From Iris pallida (Eukaryota; Streptophyta; Magnoliopsida; Asparagales; Iridaceae): 64,000 nt of DNA. The stretch is taken from the NCBI GenBank assembly GCA_029216955.1, contig JANAVB010010791.1, forward strand, positions 10,361,086-10,425,085, in the 5' to 3' direction. The stretch's first letter is position 1. Every line of letters starts with the position of its first letter. This document shows positions 44,481 through 55,196 of this stretch, piece by piece. The position numbers and the translations under genes are program-made. The notes below the pieces were generated by a model that was not told where the DNA came from, did not search any database, and saw nothing but the letters and a program-made list of their open reading frames with translations.

Positions 44481-46384
44481 GTGGATCAGCAGCAACCCGG
44501 AGATCAAGCCCAGCATTCCGGGGCAGCCTCTAGAGTTGTGCCTACTGGAGGAGAGTCACCAGTTCGGCCCATCCAGCCCGCAGAGCCAGATGATGGTACC
44601 TTAGTAGGCCTCGTCAGAACCTTGATAGCTTTCCAGGATCGTCGCAGCGACACCCTGTACCAGACAGTTCAAGATGCTTTGGCCAGAGGCGGACATCCAG
44701 GGAACCAGGCGGCAAATAGCTTCAAGCGATTGAACCCTTCTTTCTTCGATGGCAGCGAGGATGCGATTGCCGCAGATGCATGGCTTCAGGATACCGAGGT
44801 GATTCTGGAAGCAGCTAGGACAACCGAAAATGAGAAGGTGGCGGTGGTACGCCTGCAGTTGTTGGACTTAGCTCGCAGTTGGTGGGCAGCACAAGCCATG
44901 GGATTAGTGGCACCCATTACTTGGGCAGTATTCACGGAGAGATTCCAGACGAAGTACTTTGATGCTGTGGCTCGGTACGACCTGCAGACCAGATTTACCA
45001 ACTTGAAGCAAGGAGGCAGGACGGTCGATGGTTATGCGACCGAGTTTTCTAGGCTGAGTAGGTTTGCCCCCACCTTGGTGGCAACTGAGCTCGATAGAGC
45101 CCAGCGGTTCCAGCAGGGACTGTATTTGGAGATCTTGTTGGCGGTTGAGCAGTTCGAGCACCAGACGTTCGATGCAGTCTTGAGATCGGCTAGGAGGCAT
45201 GAGTATACCTCCCAGAGGATCGTGGATAGGACCGGAGGTAGGAAGCGGTCCCATAGTCAGATGCACCAATCATCAGCTCCAGCCCTGGTAGCTAGGGGAT
45301 TGACCATTGGAACTCCGAGGCAGGCGGCCTTAGTAACGTCGGTTCAGCATTCGACCCCGACGTACCCACAGCAGCAGAAGCAGAAGCAGACTTCTGCAAT
45401 GGGATGTTCACATTGCGGGAAGCCAGGCCATGTTTTGGTAGACTGCCACAGAGGGCAGGGATTGTGCCTGGCTTGTGGAGCAGCAGATCATAGGGTTGGG
45501 GCTTGCCCGAATAGGGGTGGTTCATCTGCATCCAATCCTTCTAGCTCTTCGGTGAGAGGATCGGCCCCAGCACGAGTTCAGCAGCAGCAGTATCAGTCTT
45601 CGAGGCCCTTGCCGCCTCAGTCTCAGGCATTCCAGCAACAACACTCCCAGCAATATGCACAAGCCCAAGCTCAGACCCAGAATAGGCAGAGAGGTTTCCA
45701 GCAGAGGGGACCAGCAGCCAGAGGACAAGGTCAGGCCATGATGATGGCTATGGAAGAAGAAGTTGTACCAGGTGAGGTAGTGGCAGGTACTATTCTCGTC
45801 AACTCCTCTCCAGCGTCTGTATTATTTGATTCTGGTGCATCGCATTCATTTATGTCTGCACTATTCGCGACACGGATAGGATTGGAGCCCGAGTCATTAT
45901 CAGTGAGGCTCAATATACTTACTGGTAATGGTCTTGTGGGAGTAGATCGAGTATTTTCCTCGTATCGGATCGTAGTTAGCGGTAGGGAGTTCCCCGCTAG
46001 ATTTATAGAGTTTCCTATGGCAGACTATGATGTAGTCCTAGGCATGGATTGGTTGAGGAACCAGTATGCTAGGATAGACTGCTATATTGGCAGGGTTGTC
46101 TTTAGTATTCCCGGCGAGCCAGAGTTTTTGTTTTCCAGAGGCGCAGTGGAGCCATCTTCCCCAGCATTACGGATGGCAGTAGCAGCAGTGCAGTTACCCC
46201 GGATAGTTGATGAATTTTTGGATGTCTTTCCAGAGGAGCTTTCAGGGATGCTGCCAGAGCGGGAGATTGAGTTCACTATAGACTTGATTTTCGGTACAGC
46301 ACCAGTGTCAGAGCGAGTCTACAGGATGGCACCTTCAGAATTGAAGATTTTGTACAAGATGATTGAAGAACTGAGGACCAAGGC
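44481..46384 (+). pseudogene. gag: chromovirus gag and protease
   Basis: The frame from 44481 carries the gag capsid core (FDGSEDAIAADAWLQDTEVI, ARSWWAAQ, VDGYATEFSRLSRFAP; residues 90-230), a Gln/Ser-rich spacer, two zinc knuckles (CSHCGKPGHVLVDC and CLACGAADHRVGAC; about residues 305-345) and protease (VLFDSGASHSF; about residue 450, then VLGMDWL). The ATG at 44481 is the first in frame, 242 bases from the LTR. The frame leaves reverse transcriptase just before 46385, where one base is missing within the KGxIR motif. Gag packages the RNA; the protease catalytic triad DSGA is intact. Confidence 0.9.
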
Positions 46385-47484
46385 ATCCGTACAAGTGGAT
46401 CACCTTGGGGAGCCCCGATGCTTCTTGTGAAAAAGAAGGATGGTACGTCCAGGCTATGTGTTGATTATCGTACCTTGAATTCGGTGACAATCAAGAACAG
46501 ATACCCTCTTCCGAGGATAGATGACTTGTTTGATCAGCTCAGAGGGGCTTCAGTATTTTCGAAGATTGACTTACGGTCAGGATACCACCAGATCAGAGTC
46601 AGAGAGCAGGACATCCCGAAGACAGCATTCAGATCGAGGTATGGATATTGGGAGTTCCTTGTTATGCCCTTTGGAGCGACCAATGCGTCGGCCGTATTCA
46701 TGGACCTCGTGAATCGCATTTTTATGCCTTACTTGGATCAGTTCGTGATCGTGTTCCTAGATGACATCCTGGTCTACAGAAAGAGTGAAGCAGAGCATGA
46801 GCAGCATCTCAGAGTCGTCCTTCAGACGCTTAGGAGCATCAGTTGTACGCCAAGTTCAGTAAATACGAGTTCTGGCTCGATCGTATTTCGTACTTGGGTC
46901 ACATCATTACCCGAGTAGGAGTGGAAGTGGATCCCCAGAAGATTGTGGCTATCAAGTCATGGCCGGTACCTAGCTCAGTGGCAGAGGTTCGCAGCTTCCT
47001 TGGATTGGCCGGCTACTACCGGCGGTTCGTTTCAAATTTCGTAAGGATTTCAGCGCCGATGACCCAGTTGACCCGCAAAGATGTGTCGTTTGTTTGGACA
47101 GCAGAGTATCAGGAATCATTTGAGAAGTTGAAGCGAGGTTTGATAACGGCTTCCGTTTTTACCCTTCCAGATGGGACCGAAGGATTCAAAGTTTATTGTG
47201 ACGCTTCAGGCAGAGGATTGGGGTGTGTCTTGATACATCATGGGAAGGTAATATCTTATGCGTCACGTCAACTACGTGATCATGAGAAGAATTACCCGAC
47301 CCACGACTTGGAATTGGCGACGGTAGTGTTTGCCTTGAAGTTGTGGAGACACTACTTGTACGGAGATAGAGTGGAGATCTTTACTGATCATAAGAGCCTG
47401 AAGTATGTTTTCACCCAGAAGGACCTTAATATGCGGCAGAGAAGACGGCTCGAGCTATTGGTGGATAATGATATAGATATGTAG
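46385..47484 (+). pseudogene. pol: chromovirus reverse transcriptase and RNase H
   Basis: Reverse transcriptase starts in a new frame ([50 protein letters not shown]) with an intact FLDD near 46758. A second one-base loss near 46830 shifts to the frame of 46843 ([30 protein letters not shown]). RNase H follows ([38 protein letters not shown]). A TAG at 47482 stands where the family has Gln or Arg before YHPGKANVVADALSR. Active-site residues are kept, but no single product is possible without frameshifting. Confidence 0.92.
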
Positions 47485-48768
47485 TATCATCCCGGGAAGG
47501 CCAACGTTGTAGCAGATGCATTGAGCAGGAGAGCCAGAGTTTATTTCCTGACGGCGCAACCAGAATTATTGGCAGATCTTCAGAAGAGGGGAATTGAAGT
47601 GGTTCTTCCTACCAGTGTGGCATTAATGGCCAGTCTACAGGTTCAGTCCAGCATAGTTGAGAGGATCCGGATGGCGCAGTCAGCAGATTCCAAGCTTCAG
47701 CGACTCAGAGCAGAGTGTGAAGCAGGTAGAAGGCCAGAGTTATGTATCCATGAAGACGGTACACTTCGGCACGACACTCGTCTTTGTGTACCCCGTGGAG
47801 ATATCAGACAGAAAGTCATGGCAGAAGCCCACAGTTCACAATATTCTATTCATCTGGGTGGTACGAAGATGTACCGTGATATCCGTCAGCATTTTTGGTA
47901 GAATGGTATGAAGAGGGAGATAGCTCGGTTTGTCTCTCGGTATTTGGTTTGCCAATAGGTTAAAGCTGAACATCAGAGGCCCGCGGGACTTCTTCAGCCC
48001 TTACCGATCCCAGAATGGAAATGGGAACATATAACCATGGATTTTGTGACCGGATTGCCCAGATCTCCGGCCGACAGAGATACTATTTGGGTAATTATGG
48101 ACAGGCTTACCAAGGTGGCACACTTTCTCCCATTCAGAGTAGGACAGTCGACGGCACAGATAGCAGAGATGTACCTCAGGCAGATCATCAGGCTTCACGG
48201 TGTGCCGGTCAGCATCACCTCAGACAGGGATTCAAGGTTCACATCACACTTTTGGCACAGCTTACAGAAGAGTTTGGGGACTCGTCTTCAGTTCAGCTCA
48301 GCTTATCATCCACAGTCGGATGGCCAATCAGAGCGCACAATCCAGACCCTTGAAGATATGTTGAGATCTTACACCCGTAACTTTGGTGGTTCATGGAAGA
48401 ATCATCTGCACCTGGTGGAATTCTCGTACAACAACAGTTATCAGGCCAGTATCCACATGGCACCCTTCGAGGCTCTCTATGGCAGGAAGTGCAGATCCCC
48501 GCTAGCATGGGACGATGTCGGAGAGAGGCAGATGCTCGGACCCGAGTTGATTTCCCAGACGGTTGAAGTGGTCAGGAAGGTCAGAGATCACCTCCGAGTT
48601 GCCCAGGACCGCCAGCGCCATTGGACCGATGCTCATCGGCGTCCCTTAGAATTTGCTGTCGGCGACCATGTATTCCTTAGGATCTCGCCTAACCACGGCG
48701 TCATTCGCTTTGGCATGCGGGGAAAGCTTAGTCCTAGGTATATAGGGCCGTTCGATATTCTAGAGTGA
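47485..48768 (+). pseudogene. pol: chromovirus integrase
   Basis: It continues the RNase H frame. The zinc site is present as H..H (AHSSQYSIH) but the first Cys is Tyr (RYLVC). Catalytic residues: D in TMDFVTGLP (48037), D in SITSDRDSRF (about 48220) and E in SDGQSERTIQTLEDML (about 48335). Stops: 47899 (Trp in relatives), 47956 (Gln in relatives) and 48766 (Arg in relatives), each one transition away. The MAPFEALYGRKCRSPL block and GKLSPRYIGPF follow. Integrase inserts the cDNA; the loss of a zinc ligand would matter even without the stops. Confidence 0.92.
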
Positions 48769-49056
48769 GTAGGAGATGTACCCTATCATCTCGCACTTTC
48801 GCCGTCGCTAAGTGAGATGCATGATGTATTCCATGTGTCCCAATTACAACGGTATATTCCGGACCCGAGCCACATCCTAGACCATTCGGAATTGGTTGTT
48901 GGTACCAACCTTTCATATGAGGAGAGGCCCGTGTCTATATTAGACCAGAGGGAGAAGATACTCAAGAAGAAGACTATTAAATTAGTCCGTGTTGCTTGGG
49001 GTCATCACTCTCTAGGTGAGTCAACGTGGGAGCGTGAGGACGACATCCGATCGTGA
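48769..49056 (+). pseudogene. pol: integrase C-terminus with chromodomain
   Basis: HDVFHVSQLQRYIPDPSH leads into a chromodomain-like end (VSILDQREKILKKKTIKLVRV, AWGHHSLGESTWEREDDI) that finishes at 49056. Chromodomains of this kind mark chromoviruses and are thought to direct integration to particular chromatin. It is in the integrase frame but cut off from it by the stop at 48766. Confidence 0.88.
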
Positions 49057-49235
49057 TATCCCTACCTGTTTGACTCGTGAGGTATAATGTCTTTCTTATG
49101 CCTTATATTTTCCCTTCCTTGCTTGCATTGTATGATTGTATCATTGGACTGCTTAGTGTAGCTTGCCTGTGCTTAGTGTAGCTTGTCATGGCAATCTCTA
49201 GCTCCTTGATTAAATTTCGAGGACGGAATTCTTTT

Positions 49236-49249
49236 AAGGTGGGTAGAGT
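49236..49249 (+). other. polypurine tract of E
   Basis: AAGGTGGGTAGAGT lies directly before the TGTCACC start of the 3' LTR, the expected primer for plus-strand cDNA synthesis. The 180 bases before it (49057-49235) hold no gene. Confidence 0.75.
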
Positions 49250-52172
49250 TGTCACCCTCATTTCTCGTATTTCGTACTCGTATCTGGATTTTTGCATGTA
49301 TTTTTATTTTTCTCAACTTGTGGGATTTTGGTATTTCTCGTATTTTGGTTTTGGCATGGCTCGGTTTTATTGGGGATGGTTTGGTTTGGTTTGGTTTATT
49401 ATGAGCATTGGATCACCCTAGCCCTATGCTACACCCTCAACCCACCATAACTCCCCCACTTTATAACCCCCACCTACCACTCTCTCTCCTCATAACTTTC
49501 ACCATTAATTTCCTTCTTCTTCTTCTTCTTCTTCTTCTTCTTCTCCTTCCTCCATAACTCTCCTAACCCTAGGCAAGTGCACCTTGCCACTTTATGACAG
49601 CCCTATTTTTTTGGTTCATTTGCTAGAATAGGACATGGTGATCAATATTAGGACTTGCTATTTTGTGATTTGGAGCTTCCTTTGTTCTAGATCTAGGTTT
49701 AGCTATTTTTGGATTTTGTATGGTTTGATCTACTTTAGTTGGATTTTATGGGTTTTTGATGCTTTCGTGTGGAAGAGCATTCAGTTTCACCCAAGATGGA
49801 GCTTTGGGAATCCGGATTTGGAGTTCGGATGGTCAAGTTGTAAGCTTTTGAAGCTTTGGGTTCAGCCATGGTGTTCTTGCTGTCTGGAGAAGACAGTGAG
49901 CAGTGTGTGCAGAGCTGTTTAGCTTACGCACCCTGAGCTACGTGCGCTCCTTAGCGCTGCGTACGCAGACTTGAGTACGCTTCCTGTTGGAAGCGTGACT
50001 CCTTGAGCGTGCGTGACTTTTCACCCACGCTGCTCTCTGTAGCGTGCGTGACTTTTCACCCACGCTGCTCTCTGTAGCGTGCGTGACTTTTCTCCCACGC
50101 TGCTCTCTGTAGCGTGCGTGACTTTTCACCCACGCTGCTCTCTGTAGCGTGCGTGACTTTTCATCCACGCTGCTCTCTGTAGCGTGCATGACTTTTCACC
50201 CACGCTGCTCTCTGTAGCGTGCGTGACTTTTCACCCACGCTGCTCTCTGTAGCGTGCATGACTTTTCACCTACGCTGCTCTCTGTAGCATGCGTCACTTT
50301 TCACCTATGCTGTTCTCTCAGCGTGCGTGACTTTTCACGTACACTGCTCCCTTGAGCGTGCGTGACTTTTCACGTACGCAGCTCCCTTGAGCATACGTGA
50401 CTTTTTACCCATGCAGCTCTCTGTAGCGTGCGTGACTTTTCCCCCACGCTGCTCTCTGGCGTGCGTGACTTTTCACGTACGCAGCTCTTTCAGCGTGCGT
50501 GACTTTTCGTACGCTGCTCTCTTGACCCTTTGCTTAAACCCTTGGCTCTTGGTGTTTTGGTTTTATTTCTTTAAGCTTGGCTCTTCTATAACCCTGTGCT
50601 TTGTTATTTTATTAGATATTTTATGCCCATTTTATATCCTTACGTCTTTTGTCATGAACTTGATTTTACTTAATATGTTTGGAATGACTATTGTACATGG
50701 CATGGTATGACAAGGAACTAGCATAACACGACAGTAACCCGTAGTGGTGCACTCCTGACATGACCAACCTGACATGATAGTGGCCCGTCGTGGCGTACTC
50801 CTGACAAGTACCCTGACATGATTTATTTTAATGTTGTTACTTGACTTGCCTTGACACCGTGGGTAGTTCTTTCTTGCTTGCTTGTTAAATCCACTTGTCC
50901 TGTCTTGCATCATGTCTAGGATAGGACTCCTGAGTACCACGGTCAGGAGTACCTACTAAAATGGATTAAGGTTAATAACTAGAATAACACAGTAGTCATG
51001 AAGAGATGACACAGCTACGGGCAATCCCGTTACCTGGGCGCTCTTGGGATATGTAGCCTGCCGTCGAGTAGGGCACATTTCCATTACACCGTCGCGTGTT
51101 GCACCCTCTAAGTCACCTAAGGGTACATTTGTCTTCTGGGCGATGTACCCACATGAATTCAACCCCTAACTTTCGACCTGGGTAGCCTGGATGGTCTGCA
51201 GGGCTTGTGGCTGTGGAACAATCTCACTGCATCTTGTTAGTAATTAGGCCTGTGATAACCCTAGTTAGTTAAAGTAGTAAGCCGTAGGATCTGCTTGGCC
51301 GTGATTGATTGAATGAGGTATAACCAGTCTAGTCATGCCTTGATCCCATGTAAGATTGCTTTCCGTCTTGATTATTTACATTACTTATCTTGCCGATAAA
51401 TGGTGGGAAACCAAGCTCTGTTCAGATGAAGGGTTATAACCCCGGTCCTTGTTTGGTTTACGGGTTGTAACCTAGCTATCGGAATATGTTCCATGGTTAT
51501 CTAGTCGTATATCATCCTGACATATTTTCGTAATTTTAGTTTTAATATTAGATTTTCTGTACTGATTGCTGGCTTTTGTTCTTATTTCGTGGCCCCCTTG
51601 TGGCACTTGCTCTTTCTGGGGTTTGACCCAGCTGGTTTTGTATGGCCAGATTTCGGAGCAGCTCCCGAGGATCTACCAAGCTTCCAACCCAATGGTGAAC
51701 ACTAGACGGAATCCGGGCCAAGAGTGGGTTTTCTATTTTGTTTCGCTCACTCTATTGTAAAAATTATTCTTTTGAGGCGTTTAGCCGACGAGCACCTGTT
51801 AGCTCGAAGTACTTTTACTTACTGTCTGCCTACGGGCTGTAAACATGATTGACAAATCCTAGGGTTGATCATGTATGACTAAACTCTTGTTAGTCCTAAC
51901 ATTTTGTAACGACTAGCTTCATGATCAGCTGAATATGTAATATTTGGGACGCCTTATTATTGTATATTTAATGATCATACATCTTGCGGCTTTACTTACT
52001 TGTGGTGATTGAGACACTAGGCTTGTTCATGACCATAAGAGACTGTTGGCTTGTAGAAAACCCTCACATATCTAGACAGCCGTGACCGTATATCGAGGTG
52101 ATTTCCATTTCAATATACGTAGCTGGCTATGTCTGCCCCCGCTCTCCAGTATTCTGGCTCTGGGGCGTGACA
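49250..52172 (+). mobile_element. 3' LTR of element E, 2923 bp
   Basis: It matches the 5' LTR along its whole length, with scattered substitutions, and ends CTGGGGCGTGACA. It is 97 bases shorter, nearly all explained by three fewer minisatellite units. Confidence 0.95.
50008..50525 (+). repeat. 35-bp minisatellite, 15 copies, in 3' LTR
   Basis: It has the same unit as at 41968-42590, counted as 15 by the GACTTTT (once CACTTTT) word. The terminal diverged units are shared with the 5' LTR; the loss or gain lies among the regular units. Confidence 0.95.
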
Positions 52173-52642
52173 CACACTCCCAAGCGCGCAGGCTGACGTG
52201 GCAGATCATCATCATTACCTGACACAAATCAAATCTTTTGACAGCTGACAGCGCGGAGAACGAGGCGACCATTCGTTTAATCGTGCAGCACGGCGCTCGA
52301 GGGCAGCTGGCAGCGCAATCCATTTTGGCACAATCCATGTTGGCGCAATCCATTTCCTGCGCAGTCCAAGTCTGCGCAATCCAAGACCAGCACAATTCAG
52401 TGTGCGCATTCTATCAACACAAATGACAAAATACACGTGGCATTCATGCCATCAATTGCTCATTTCGTGGCAACTGTCTATGCACGATCATGCACATTTC
52501 AATTAAATGATGCCATGTATCCAAGATAGTTGGCCCATGATCCAGCAACTGCCTGCGCAGTCCATTGTTGTGCAATCCAATTGCTGCGCAATCCATCATG
52601 CGCAGTCCAGAATGACTAAAAGTTAGTTATTTCTCAGAACTC

Positions 52643-52650
52643 TATAAATA
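52643..52650 (+). promoter_or_regulatory. TATA box of the C LTR
   Basis: TATAAATA sits 340 bases from the LTR end, directly after the TGCGCA-rich part. It should start the genomic RNA near 52675. Confidence 0.7.
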
Positions 52651-52956
52651 GAGTTTCATGTCTCCATTCAAGGGGGATCAATAATTAGAGATCAGAGATC
52701 CGATTATAGAGAGATCAGACTTCAAAGTTCAGAGAGTTCAAGAGTTCTTGCCCAAGTGCTGCTGCATTCTTTCGAGGCTTTTGCCTTCAATTTCTGAGGC
52801 TTTTTTGCCTTCAATTCCAGAGTTGTCTTCAACTTCAGAGGCTTTATCTTCAGACTTCACATCGTCCAAGGGATAAAGCAATCGTCATCTAGATTGGATT
52901 CCTAAAGTTGTACCATTCCCAGAATTCAAATTGTAATCTTTTATAAAGTTTGTATC

Positions 52957-52962
52957 AATAAA
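52957..52962 (+). terminator. poly(A) signal of the C LTR
   Basis: AATAAA lies 27 bases before the LTR end. Its place between TATA and LTR end is as expected for the R region boundary. Confidence 0.55.
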
Positions 52963-52991
52963 GTTCTTCAACTTTTGTTTTTGCAAACAAA

Positions 52992-55196
52992 ATGGCGACT
53001 CTGCTGAGGACGAATTTCTCCTCCGATGAGGAAGTGACAACTCAATGTGACGTAGCGTCTATCGGAAAGACGCAGAAGACACTGCCTGTGAAGATCAACC
53101 AGACAGCCTACGAGTCTATGATCAATTCCAAGACCACTCCTCGCACTACAACCACTGCTGCCACAAGCAAAGTGCGCCCAATGTGGGTCCCAAAGACTGC
53201 TACGTATTCTATTAATACTGCCAGCAAGACTGCTGCGCAGTCCAAAGTTTCTGTCATCTAGCCTGCTGCACAATCTGTCTTTGCTACTGCTATGCAATCT
53301 GCTGTTGCCAGTACACAGAAAACTTCATATGCTGCCTTGGCTAAGTGCAAGACTCCTATGCCTCTGGCGTAATTGGCTGCCAATTTGTCTGCGCAAACCA
53401 ATATTCCAGCATCCAGAGTCCACCCTAAGCATTATGTAGCAAGAACTCCTAATGCGCAAACCACAGTCTCTGTGGACAGAACCAGTGCGCCATCCATTTA
53501 TGCGCAAACTGCTCCTGCGCAATCTAAGAATAATAGCCTTTTGGCTAAATTCTCTTCCTCTCATAACAAGGGGAAAGGCTCTGCTCCTCTTCTCAAACAC
53601 CCTGTTGCTCCTGAGCAATCTACTGGGGGTAGTCCTTTGGCTATTCCTCTTCCTCTTCAAAGTAAAGGAAAAGGCCCGTTGGTGTTTTCTCAAACTTCCT
53701 TGTCCCATGACTTGGAAGACAACAGAGGGAAATGCTCTTTAGCTAACCCTTCTTCATAAAACAAAGGAAAATGCCCTTTGGTCTTTTCTCAATCTTCTTC
53801 AGTTTTTACTGTTGAAGATCAATCTGAATATGCCTCGGCACCAATCAATACTAGAACCCTTTCAAACAAGGATTCTTCTTTCCTTTATGACAAGAGAACT
53901 TGTATTGACCAAAGAGATATTCTGCCTACTCCGGTAGCAGAATTCCAGGATCTCCCGACTCTCAAGATTTCCCATTCCAGACAAGGAAAACTGCTGGTGT
54001 CTCAAACAGAAACCCCTGGGGGTGAATTTGCTGATCTCAGAACTTATCTCAACAGACCCACTTGGGTAAAATGCAAACAGCCAATGTCGAAGACCAAACA
54101 TCATCAAAAACAAATCTCCAGGGTTAAAAATCCCGACACTTATGCCAATGAAGTGAGCACTTCCCTGTATACTCAAGGGACCAAACATTTGAAGAATCAG
54201 AATCATGTTCCGAACATTATCAAAGAACAGATCCCTCAGAGTTTTCCTCGTCCTGTTGTTGTTCCTGATCTCCGAGAACATCTTAGACAAAAGAGGGATA
54301 CTATCTCGACATCTTCAGTTCAACCATCTGATCATCATTGCAACCACAAAGTCATCATCCAATATTGTTGTCAAACAACAAAACGATCTGTCTTTGATCG
54401 CCTGACTTTTGTTAAATCTGAAGCTATGTCAGAAGAAGAGAAAGTCTTGTATGCTTCTATCAACATGACTTCCCGAGACACTGGGGGTAGAAGGTGCTCT
54501 AAGCATGGCAAACCTCGTAAACCAAGTCAATGGTTTTTAGAATTACTCCAAGAATCTTCTGAAGGAGTGTTTCGACATACCTGTTCTCGAAGCCAAGATA
54601 CAATCGGTCAAAGGAATCTTCCTCAAAACCCTTCAGGTTATCTTCCTATTTCTCAGTCAGGAGACGACTCTTTCTTCGATTATGATGCATACAGCGAAAG
54701 CTCTGAACAGACAATGTTTTCCACTGTACCAAGAGAAGTGACAGCTTATGTTGTCAATGAAGATCCAGATGCTTCAATTTCTACAAATCAAGAACAGCGA
54801 ATCGCTGCACTAGAAGACAAGCTAAAAACCATGGCTGAAATGGTTGCTAGTATGCATTCTATCATTGTAGCACAACATGCTATACCACCCTCTGTACCTG
54901 CTGTGAGTCCAGAGATCATAGCATCTTCGATACCTGCCAATACTGGGCTGGGGGTAGTGTCTCCTCAAATGCCTCCTGTACAAGTACAAGTTCAAACTAC
55001 ACCTAGTCAATCAGGAGCTGGGGGTAGTGCTTACAATGTTGTTCCTCCTCCTACCACTCTAACTAAACCTGCTCCTTCTTCATCGTTTGAAGACGTCAAT
55101 GAAGCTGTCAAACTCTTGCGAACCCAGTTCAAAGCTTTCAAAGAAAAAGACAACTTGCAAAGATTGGGGATCAAGCAGCCTTATCCAGTTGAATAG
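52992..55196 (+). pseudogene. gag: long N-terminal extension of Tat gag
   Basis: A single frame runs from the ATG at 52992, inside the primer site (MATLLRTNFSSDEEV), through stops at 53259, 53370, 53757 and 55194 and on into gag proper in the same frame, so the extension belongs to gag. It is rich in Ser, Thr, Gln and Ala with NKGKCPLVFSQ-type repeats (about 53560-53810), a His/Lys-rich middle and, at about 54785-54870, a heptad-like QRIAALEDKLKTMAEMV that should form a coiled coil. Each of the first three stops is one C-to-T step from Gln. No known domain is recognised. Ogre-type Tat elements carry an extra ORF before gag; here it seems fused. Confidence 0.65.
52993..53010 (+). other. primer-binding site of C, tRNA-Arg-like
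   Basis: TGGCGACTCTGCTGAGGA lies three bases after the LTR end. A TGGCGACTC start is what I recall for Tat/Ogre elements primed by an Arg tRNA; the tRNA match should be verified. The gag start codon ATG (52992-52994) overlaps it. Confidence 0.6.

Larger units (their letters stand above)
41219..52172 (+). mobile_element. full-length chromovirus E with two LTRs and target duplication
   Basis: TGTCACCCTC...GGGGCGTGACA LTRs (41219-44238, 49250-52172) enclose gag, protease, reverse transcriptase, RNase H, integrase and chromodomain in Ty3/Gypsy order. CACAC flanks it on both sides (41214-41218 and 52173-52177). The chromodomain and gag type point to the Tekay/Del group. The LTRs differ by a few bases per 100 and by three units of an internal 35-bp repeat. 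It inserted into the 5' LTR of element C, so it is younger than C. Two frameshifts and four stops inactivate it. Confidence 0.95.
52173..52989 (+). mobile_element. rest of the 5' LTR of element C
   Basis: CACAC (52173-52177) is the second copy of the target duplication of E; the C LTR then resumes. TGCGCAATCC and GCGCAGTCC words recur about ten times up to 52620. A TATA box (52643), a poly(A) signal (52957) and the end TTTTTGCAAACA (52989) follow. No gene is present. Confidence 0.8.
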
